Below, piece after piece: positions 55,527-64,000 of a DNA stretch of 64,000 nt; within the stretch, counting starts at the first letter, position 1, and each line of letters opens with the position of its first letter. Made by a program: the position numbers and the translations under genes. The notes under the pieces are model-generated. The model did not search any database, was not told the DNA's origin, and saw only the letters and a list, made by a program, of their open reading frames with translations. Source of the stretch: Muricea muricata (Eukaryota > Cnidaria > Anthozoa > Malacalcyonacea > Plexauridae); contig OY979723.1 in NCBI GenBank assembly GCA_963855995.1, positions 9,987,013 through 10,051,012 on the forward strand. Reading direction: 5' to 3'.

Positions 55527-58500
55527 ATGCTTCCACGACAAGTAAGGCGCATAGGCGAGGTAAAAAGAGGTGTTATTTATGAGCGGTACATTATTGCGAA
55601 CGATATCGTTCGGCATGAGAGATTAGGAGACATTCCTGCCAATGTCCAAGAGCTCTATGCTAATGTTGGAAATCGACGTGCAGCTAGGCGAAGGCTTCTC
55701 GATTTTATTGCAAGAGAACAAAGAAAGTAAATATACAGGAAATGCATTGTTATGTCCCTAGCTTGTGATTTTACGGTATAAATTAAAAACGATATGTCAG
55801 GCTAGTTTATCGTATTTAGGCTTAGGGTATGGTTTGTAGTGATGTTCATATTATTCTGATTAATTTCATATTAAATTTCAATATTTTATGCTGTAGTAGC
55901 TGCACACCATTGTTGCCAGTACGTACAGACGCTATTAAATACCCTGGAGTGCAAAGCTAATCACAAAAAATTATAACACTACAATACCTCAACTAAAAAA
56001 CGAATATGATAATTAAATGTCCTTAGCCAATAGAAACCGTTCAATCGTACGAATGTGAACGGTAAAGTCCTTCAGTTAATGAGGCTATTCGTTGGTTCTC
56101 GTGCTTCGGTGCAGGTTAACTATTTAAAGCTTAAGGCTGGTTATTTATGCACTATAGAGAATTCTTACCCTTTTTCAAGGGCAAGAGGAAAAAGTCACTT
56201 CACGCAAAAGTATTTATTGTATAGTGGAAATTGGCTTTAAACGCAGTCGGCATCGGCCGGAGGTCGTTGGAATTCTTTACAATTCAAGCACCCTGTCAAT
56301 AGTCCTTGTGTAATAGGAAACGGGGAAAAAACCACGACGTCTGCCAGAGCGTTGGATAACGTCAAGTGATATGTATTTTGTTCCGTCTCCTAGCATTGAG
56401 AAATTAGCCAAGAAGCTAAATAAGTCTGTGTTATATCTTTAAGCCTGACTCTTACTAGCGACACAAACACCAGCACAAGCTATAACAAAACGCGAATAAC
56501 CTACGGTAGAACAAAAGTAAATCCCAAGGAAAATTCTTTCTGATTTGTCTTTAAAGTCCCCAGAGCAACTGCAGCAGTTTCAGAGAATGCTGGTGATTTG
56601 GCTTACTGATCTTGTGTACACAGGGCCGTCGCTAGAGCGTTAATTGGGGGGTGGGGGGGGGGGGGGTTGAATATTCATATTTTTGTGTTATGCCCGACTA
56701 ATTTCTTTTGAAATCAACTTGATTTGAAAAGAAATCAATCGGGCATAACATGAAAATATGAATATTCAACCCCCCCAATTAATGCTCTAACGACGGCCCT
56801 GTGTGTACAAAAAAGAGACATTTCTCAACACTGTGGAGCATGGAGAATGATAGAACAAAATAATTATCATTTTACGACGACACTGCCCCGGGCGTCATTC
56901 GTGAGACGAGAAGACGACCAAACTAACGATCTTCTACGAAGGCCTGCAACGGTTTTCATCTCATTACGGCCTGTTGTATCCAACTAACAATATGATGGTA
57001 ACTTGCGTTAACAGCAAGTATTCTTTCCATCGTTCATTTTCGGCACATTGCACATCTGACTATTGTCGGTGTCAGGAGATCGCTCAAAAGTATCTCGCTT
57101 ATGTCTTTGAAAACAAATAAATAAAATTAGACAGGCGCAGTACGAACAAAAAAACAACACGGGCACTTTTCTTGCGCCGCTTCACAATTGGCAAATTCCC
57201 GCTGGGTAAACACATAGCAAAAGCGATTAATCTGAAACGCGTTCGACCAATCACGTGGCGACACGTCACAAAGTTAATTAAACCCCGTGGCGACAAATTC
57301 AATAATCGCTTCCAAATCTGACATTCTTTGACCATATATGGACTTCCTTATCAATTTGATGCAAATATGGATTGACTGATACAGGAGGAGGTGTTTGGAT
57401 TAGAAAGATCGCAGATTTGTGTCTCGTTCCTTTACATAAATTCGTTTTTTTCCCAAAACAACACAGCAAAATCTGCGCTTGGACGCGTTACGACATTAAC
57501 TTTAGGTGGATGCACCGTGATCTTACAATTGGGTTCAAACAATGGCCAAGAGAAGTGATAATTGAATTCTGAAGGTTTATGTTTCACGCTGTGCATCATA
57601 TGACGTTAGCAGAAACTGTTAGAGTTTATACGATTTAGTTCGCGCTATATTTTCTTCCATGGCGCTGTCTTTTCGACGTAAACAAACCACCATTACTCAC
57701 AGTACTTTACTTTATTTAGTAACATCGAATATGTAAACACGGTCCAAGTGGTTCGCTGGATTTCCGACGACTGTTGGTGTTTCTAAATGCGACATTCTGT
57801 CCGTCCCTTGGCGACATATTTACGAACACGTTAAAGCGCTTGTGACACAATGAAACGTAAACAAAAACAGCCAAGGTAAGTCCATTACTCTTTTGCTTCC
57901 ACCAACGGCGACCTTTACGCAAAGTATCTCGCGTTAACGGTGAAATTTGAATAAAAGCGAATACACAAATGTGCGTCGATATCTTCATTTGATCGAATTG
58001 ACTCTCGCCTGCGTTCGATACTTCGGCTGTCTGCCCATCGTCCCTTCTCGTCTCATCTGCGCCGGTTTGATAGAAGTTTTGACTGAGAGCGCGCGCGCAG
58101 TCCGTTACATTCAATAAACTGTCGTATATAAACAAAAATATGTCTTATTTTGATTGTTATTGAAGTTTTAAAGTTGACCTTACGTTTTTCATGAAAGACC
58201 TGTGATTTCGCGTTTATTGTGCTATTATTGTAATTCACTCCTATTAATTATTGAAACAGAACTAGACAGTATGTGTTGTAATATGTATATGTTGTTATAA
58301 TTTTCTTTACTTTGTAAACAAGTATAAGCGAATGCTCGTCAATAAATTTAGGTTTAGTTTACGCTACAACGATTTCAGACATTTTATAAACTTGCTATGT
58401 TTGAAATAATGTGTTTGAGAAACGTGTTAATACTCGCTCAAGGGAATATAGTTGATTGATCGTATATTGTTTTGTGCGTTCCTCTTAATTAAGACTTGTT

Positions 58501-61206
58501 ATTAACAAGCAATTAGCGTAATTGTACATTACAGCAACTGGAAATTGGTCGCCTGAATACTCGTTGCTGGAAATTAAGCCTTAGTGCATCTTTAATCACA
58601 ATGAAGAATACCCATATCAACTGAAAGAATGTAAGGTTATCCCCATGATCTTTTGCGTTCAACTTTGCCATTGAGCTGTTGATACTACGTGCGATAAATC
58701 TCGATAAATTCTTTTTCACACTGGTTCATAAATAAGACACTTGTCTCCAATGACGTCAATTTGTGGGTGGAACTATTTTTAACGTCACTGAAAACATTCA
58801 TTATCATCTCAAGATCAGCTGTCAGTTTTTGTATCCTCCGTTCGCGTATTCACATATTGACATTGCATCTTCTGGAATTCAAAGCCAGCAGTTCAGAAAC
58901 GTACTATTATGTAAATTTGACGTTGCCTCTTTTGAAAGAATTTAGCTTGATAGTATGATTTATTTATCTTAACGTCGTTTCAAAATTTTAGACGTATACG
59001 ACCAATATCGGAACTTTCCGACGAGTTCAGCAAAGAACCACAAAACGAGTTAAATAGTCTTTCCGACGAACCAGAAGTCAAACGGTTGAAATCAGAACCC
59101 GAGATTGCTACAGAAAGCACTTGCGAGGTTGCGGAGTCGTCAGAATGGAAATGGAACATCTCCGATTTTCGAAAAGAACTTTCACATCATTCTAAAGAAC
59201 GTCTAGATGATTCTATGAAACAATCGAATGACTTCACTGAACGCTCTAATTTGCATTCAGAAAAGCTAAAGGTCTGTGAAGAATCATCGAAGAGTGGAAA
59301 AGATTCTTTAGATAGTTCGAAAGGATCATCTTCTAATAATCCAGAACATTCTGATGACGTGGAACATTCCAAAGGGACTATAAAGAATTCAACAGAATCT
59401 TCCAAAGAACGGGTGAACGATTCTAGTGAAAACCAGAGAAGGTCGAATGAAATTTTGCAAAGCTTGAAGTCTGAATTTCATTTGAAAAATCCACCGACGA
59501 TTTTACGAAATTATAATCAAGGTTGGAAAGTGGCTGTGCGCAGTTTGAAAGAACCATCGAGTTCTGTACATCCTCCGGCCTCAAAGCCTCCTGAACTGAA
59601 TGTAAACACGAGTGAAGTGGAGAAAAAGGGAATAATTTTGAGTCCTAGGAATGAAATTCCAGTGAGTGACAATATGCCTGTGATTCTTAATGTATTTTCC
59701 CTATCAAAAGATTCAGCAAAACAGCTTGTTTCAAACATAGTCCAAGAAAATAGCGTCCTGTTTACGCCGCCATGTTCGCCTCCTTTTATTCAACTAGGAA
59801 GCACTGTTCCTGTAGCGAATCAAAGCACTCGTTTCCGAAATGAGATAATCAATAATCCACCAATCAATGAACAAGTTTTTCCCCAGGTCCGCGAAAACTG
59901 GTATAAACCAGTACACCAAACGTATCACAATTTCCAAGAATACCTGTCAAAACCAGTCCAACAGGTTAACTCGCACGGTAAACCAGTGCAACAAGTTTAT
60001 TATAATTATCCGGACTATTCGTCAAATCCGTACAACAAACAAGTTAGTTCACAAAGATACTTAAATGCATCTGCTCAGCAGGTCTCTAATTCGAATTTCC
60101 AAGAAATCACGCTAAAACCAAACCAGCAAGTTACTTCGCGAGAATACTTGGATGGTCGTGTTAAACCTGTTTACCACAACTATCAGGAGAATTTGTGTTA
60201 TCCGGCCCAACAGGTTAACTCGCATGAGTTTTTGAATAAACCAGTACAACAACAAGTTTACTATAACCCACCTCCAGAGTACTTGTCGTCCAAACTGGTT
60301 CAACCGGTTTATAATAACTTCGAATACCGTTATACATCGGTTGCAAGCTCTAATCCTCGTGAGTATTTACCTAATCCGGCTCAGGATTACAGTCAAAATA
60401 ACCCGCAGCAAATCGCTAATGGAGTTTTGCCGCTCGAGAGACAACCTTCAAATCAAAGTGAAATTGAAAAATATCCCAGCCAAAGATACACTAATTATCC
60501 AGGTAGTAACGAGCATAGATCCCAACTGAAGCATATTTTGAAGGATAGTTTAAGGGAGAAAGTACACTCTATGGCGAAAGGTAACGGTATTTATACACGG
60601 TTTAAATTAAAGCAAACTTTGACTGACATAAATAGGACATCTTATCAATCAAACGAAGGTTCATCGACGTTCTTGACAACACCAGCCGCTCAAAATGCAT
60701 CAAATATCGCCACTACGTATTCTGGTGTCTCGCAAGCCGTTGGCAATTCTGGCGGTGTTTCGTCAGTATCAGTAGCATTTCTTAATGCACCTTCGAATGT
60801 TCACACTTTGAGTGAAGTCACTACTCCCCCAAACAACGGTAACAATGTTTCTCCTCCTAAATACACGACTGAATACGGTTGTTCTGCTGTATTAGCTGGA
60901 TATGGAAGGAACACAGTAGTCTCCCAGGGCTCGGCTAGCCCGTCGCACAATAGCAACACGTACGCTGAGCATACGTTCAGCTCTCCAACAACGATTTCCG
61001 AAAAAAATTCCGAGAATTCGTCGATTTATGGTTCTCCAACAACGATTTCCGAAAAACATTTGGAGAATTCGTCGATTTATGGTGAAGATCAAGAGATGAA
61101 AAGTCCTGGTGTGTTTTTGACCCCACGTGATGCGAAAGTCATAGAGTTGAAACAGCGCTTGGAAGAACAGGAAGCAACAATAAGGAAACTAAGAGCGGCA
61201 CATTGA
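55527..61206 (+). CDS. Unidentified 804-residue low-complexity protein with C-terminal coiled coil
   Basis: Two exons, 55527-55726 and 58992-61206, joined in phase 2 (AA|A), give 804 residues. The start codon has A at -3. Exon 1 encodes a very basic segment ending GNRRAARRRLLDFIAREQRK, possibly nuclear-targeting or nucleic-acid-binding. Exon 2 opens RIRPISELSDE and runs through a Ser/Glu/Lys-rich region, then a Pro-rich stretch (FTPPCSPPF). About 200 residues follow of degenerate Gln/Tyr/Pro/Asn repeats on the theme KPVQQVYxNYxEYL, then a Ser/Thr-rich region with one unit written twice (SPTTISEK-ENSSIYG). A short coiled coil, KVIELKQRLEEQEATIRKLR, ends the protein. The middle has the composition of a disordered or prion-like region. 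I do not recognise the family. The 3.3-kb intron contains a hAT-type MITE. The large exon is clearly coding; the link to exon 1 rests on phase and a fair donor (GTAAAT). Confidence 0.8.
56613..56809. mobile_element. hAT-type MITE with perfect 8-bp target duplication
   Basis: The element is 56,621-56,801 (181 bp), with ends CAGGGCCGTCGCTAGAGC and the complement of CAGGGCCGTCGTTAGAGC, flanked by TGTGTACA on both sides. It is almost fully palindromic, with TTGAATATTCATATTTT arms around a short loop. It lies in the intron of the 804-residue protein gene. A truncated relative is at about 7848-7915. Confidence 0.92.
57000..58991. other. Rest of the 55.7-59.0 kb intron; CpG-containing segment, no separate gene supported
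   Basis: The stretch 57,700-58,110 is richer in CG dinucleotides than its surroundings, and a 139-codon minus-strand frame crosses it. No domain, signal peptide or splice pairing supports a gene. It could be an alternative promoter for the exon at 58,992. Confidence 0.3.
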
Positions 61207-61215
61207 TTAAGAGGT

Positions 61216-61652
61216 TGTTTACATGAGGCGGGCTAGCCTGGTTAACAGTTGTGTCGCAATTTTTTTCTCTTTGGCAAAATACAATTTTGAGTTACTCAAA
61301 GGCAAAGTTTATAATGTAAAATAACTGGATAATGTAAAATTTACTCTAGACAAATCGTCAGCTAAGGGTTAATAACTTAGTTATCAGTGTTTGAAAAATT
61401 TGGAAGAAGATGACTTTTAAAGGTGCCTATCAAGATTAATTTCACGTCATTATTATATAGATTTCCTGCGAGTTGATGCAACTTAACGGTTTTGTTAGAG
61501 CTCCCGCAAGTTTAAACGTGATCTTCTCCTAACCTCTCAAAACACAGATAGACCTTGTTAACCCTCAGCTGACGAAGTTTTAAAGTTGCTGTGAGGTACA
61601 AAAGAAACTGGTCAGCCTGGTTAACCAAGCTACCCCGTCTCATGTAATCATT
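61216..61652. repeat. Inverted-repeat element just after the stop codon
   Basis: The left end GTTTACATGAGGCGGGCTAG with CCTGGTTAAC pairs with the right end GTTAACCAAGCTACCCCGTC followed by TCATGTAATC. Inner arms include AACTTGCGGGAGCTC-type pieces. It starts about 10 bases after the TGA at 61,206 and therefore probably lies within the 3' UTR. Confidence 0.65.
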
Positions 61653-62490
61653 TCCTAATTTGGTTTTCACTTGCGACATAAACATAAGATAAACTGAAAA
61701 GACAAAGCGAGAAACTACTATTACGGAGCAGTAAGTGGGGGGGGGGGGGGAATATCGAGGAAAATATTCACGTACGATAAAAGACGGGGGGTAATCGCGC
61801 ACAATCAACGTAATGAATCAAATTAAGCAATATGTTGCCGATGTGTTAAGACAAAATTATTATTTAAAAAAATATTTTGCAAACAACTACCAAGTGCCAA
61901 CCTTTAACAATGTGCATAGTTTCTTCTTTCATTGGTTTTATTGCATACGACCCCCCCCCGTGTTTTTCAAGCCAAAAGATGTGTACTACGAGGATAGGCT
62001 ATGAGTAAACGAAAGTAAACTGAAATGAAATTTTTTGTCTACTTTGCTTCGTCTACCTCAGAGAAGAAATTATGATATGTTTTTTCCTTATTCTTATTCG
62101 CAAGTGAATACCAAGCGATCAGGGTTCACAAATTTCGGAAATAAATTCGCCAAATTCAGTTTAACATTACTCTTTGTGTTCATTGTATTTGACTGTTTAA
62201 CTTAATTCTTTAGGAATACCGACAACCCTGTAGACCACGGCTTTGTTTAGAAAGACGGTTATATAACTGTTATGTAGCTTTGTTCTAAAAATGTTCTGTT
62301 TGCGATGATGTTAAGTTCCCTAAATATATTTTCTTATCAGAGATTTATTGACCATGTAAAATATGTTTTGTTATTTATGAGATATAATATATTTTTATAA
62401 TATGCTTTTTAATTTATTGTCTTGAATGTTAACCAGAGATTTGCCTGGCGGAAAACGGATTTCTATAATAAATATTAGAGCACAACATAT
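61653..62490. other. No gene recognised
   Basis: Contains poly-G near 61,737-61,750 and AT-rich sequence. One 63-codon + strand frame (61,813-62,004) has no recognisable product. Part may be the 3' UTR of the gene ending at 61,206. Confidence 0.4.
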
Positions 62491-62800
62491 AACTTTTAGT
62501 AAAGCCATCAAAGCATGTACTATTAAGATTTTAAAATAATTTTATTTGTAACGTTTCGTCTTTAACTTAGGACATCTTCAGACTAATAATATAGAATTAC
62601 ATGAGATTATGAATATACAGTATATAAGCAAGTTATTACCTTAACGCTTTGTAATATGAGATCATGTAAATAGGCAATAACTAGCCTATATATATTCATA
62701 ATCTCATGCAATTCTATATTATTAGCCTGAAGGTGTCATATGTTAAAGAAGAAACGTTACAAATTAATAGTATATGCTTTGATGGCTTTACTAAAAGTTG
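62491..62800. repeat. 310-bp palindrome with hammerhead-like motifs in both arms
   Basis: The ends AACTTTTAGTAAAGCCATCA and the near-complement at 62,781-62,800 enclose arms of about 130 bases. On the minus strand the left arm (about 62,553-62,582) reads CTGAAGA, TGTC, a loop, GAC, GAAACG. On the plus strand the right arm (about 62,726-62,756) has the decayed equivalent, CTGAAGG with GAAACG. This CTGAnGA / GAAAC arrangement parallels the repeats at 2.4 and 14.3 kb. Confidence 0.7.
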
Positions 62801-63363
62801 TATGTCTTGAATGGTCTTGAATATTTTACTCCACAGTCCACACAGCCTTGGCCTTGCCCTTGGTTTAAACTTTGTTTAGACTTCTATTCAAGGTCTTAAA
62901 GAGTGATGAGAGGAAATACGTCTAAAACTTGGTTTTTCTCGTATATGGACTATGTACAAAATGAGTGGACGCGTTCACTACCGGTGTAGCCCTAATCGAA
63001 ACCCTAATACTAACCAGCGTTTTATTTGTCATCTTTTTTATTTGATTTAGGGCTTGGATTAAAATTTAATTTCGCGTACTGAGAACACGGAATTATTACC
63101 AAAATTTCTGGCAATAGAACTACTACAATTTCGAGCATAGTTGAAGTTGATGTGGGAGTCAGTTATGATCCCTGTAGATCCCAAAACGACACTGGAAAGT
63201 ATCAACTTACAGTATTTTCCCCCAGTGCTGAGATCAACAGCTATCCATACACAGTGCCCTAGGAGTGTTGCACCCATGGTTGCACCCCAAGTGCCAGACA
63301 TTTGAACTGTAATTCAACTGGAACGCCAACTCAGTACAAAAGTGCAGTTAATGGATGAAGCCA
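62801..63363. other. No gene recognised
   Basis: Short frames only. The minus-strand frame at 63,059-63,301 (80 codons) has no domain I recognise. Confidence 0.4.
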
Positions 63364-63667
63364 AGTTAGTTTTTCTGAGTTTTGAGACGAAGTACTTAAC
63401 GCCAAAGATTGAACCGTATATCAACCGTATATCAAATTAAGGCTATAAAAAAGTCCAGACTTTAGACAAAAAAGAAATGCTTAAAAATACGAAAGCAACT
63501 ACAATTTAGCAAAATACAGCAAATTTCCCCTCAAAGTTTAAGTTGTTTTTCTTTTGCCCAAAGTCTTAAAACTTAACATCAAATGCAACTTTTTAATAGC
63601 TTTCATTTGATATGCGACCCAATTTTTGACGTTTATTTCAACTCAAAACTCAGAAAAACTGAATCAA
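63364..63667. repeat. Inverted-repeat element
   Basis: AGTTAGTTTTTCTGAGTTTT at 63,364 onward is the complement of AAAACTCAGAAAAACTGA at about 63,646-63,663. The interior is AT-rich without coding potential. Confidence 0.65.
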
Positions 63668-63734
63668 ATTAGCTCCCCCCTGACTTGTCCTTCCAGTTTC
63701 GTTGTAGTTCAGTGGTGCCACATGGCAGCGAGCG

Positions 63735-64000
63735 AAAGAAATCGATTGAAATCCATTGGTGGTCTTAAACGGCCAAAAGCACGCAAGTTGCAGCAAGTCT
63801 GCTGCAGGCTTGTTACCTAGCAGTCATCAGGCCGTTATCAGGATGCGCTTGCTCCCGCTTGATGACAAAACGTCTGCTGCAAGTTGTCAACAGGCTTCAT
63901 GCAAGTTGATTATCAAGACTTTTTATCCACAAGCTTGATGCAAGTTGTTTCAACTTCTGCAAATATCAAGTTCCATCGAGTCTGATTTTCACAGACTTGA
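63735..64000. repeat. Repeats of a GCTTGATGCAAGTTG-type unit
   Basis: Variants of CTTGATGCAAGTTG, CTTCATGCAAGTTG and CTGCTGCAAGTTG recur every few tens of bases to the end of the window. The final part, ATCGAGTCTGATTTTCACAG, also occurs near 42,718, where it is followed by a related GATGCAACTTG stretch. This is a dispersed repeat cut by the window edge. Confidence 0.6.

Noticed and set aside
57716..58135. 139-codon minus-strand frame in a CpG-containing stretch
   Set aside because: No domain, signal peptide, splice pairing or polyadenylation context. It lies inside the intron of a plus-strand gene.
1..64000. tRNA, rRNA or CRISPR arrays
   Set aside because: No cloverleaf with A and B boxes, no rRNA-like conserved blocks and no regularly spaced direct repeats with unique spacers were noticed. 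The 20-bp array at 6.8 kb has no spacers.

Overview
This window reads as nuclear DNA of an early-branching metazoan, most likely a cnidarian (probably anthozoan; moderate confidence). The sequence is AT-rich, the genes have GT-AG introns of a few hundred bases to several kb, and intergenic and intronic DNA is full of palindromic DNA transposons, Penelope-like and CR1-like retroelement relics and homopolymer runs. Nothing bacterial or viral was recognised. Exon models come from reading both strands by eye and requiring splice sites and codon phase to agree across every intron. No database or transcript was consulted.

Layout: 1-11.9 kb holds no gene I can recognise, only repeats: hairpins, a 20-bp satellite, and a 481-bp hAT-type element with a perfect 8-bp target duplication. 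11,994-17,010 (-) is a complete 13-exon gene for splicing factor RBM17/SPF45. 17.1-18.8 kb is a cluster of palindromic transposons. 19,057-20,390 (-) encodes a small secreted cysteine-rich precursor whose second and third exons look duplicated, each opening with a Lys-Arg processing site. 20.9-22.6 kb is an inverted pair of Penelope-like (GIY-YIG) fragments. 22.86-25.07 kb is a 2.2-kb foldback. 28,311-28,924 (-) is an unidentified coding exon. 29,189-30,864 (+) encodes a 130-residue secreted protein with the ten-cysteine prokineticin/astakine pattern.

32,531-42,002 (-) is a Cys-loop ligand-gated channel gene of the GABA/glycine class. An otopetrin-like 12-TM membrane protein gene (36,014-39,718, +) lies inside one of its introns on the opposite strand. 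44.8-47.2 kb is a three-level transposon nest: a short inverted-repeat element inside a CR1-like reverse transcriptase gene, inside the arms of another palindromic element. 48,324-49,319 (-) is an intronless class A GPCR with a modified core motif. 55,527-61,206 (+) is a two-exon gene for an 804-residue low-complexity protein I do not recognise. The rest, to 64 kb, is repeats and unassigned sequence.

The genes do not form a pathway. Several encode membrane or secreted signalling proteins (a ligand-gated channel, a probable proton channel, a GPCR, a prokineticin-like ligand and a Cys-rich precursor), but nothing in the sequence shows that they act together. The two overlapping genes at 32.5-42.0 kb are the only pair whose arrangement could matter for regulation.
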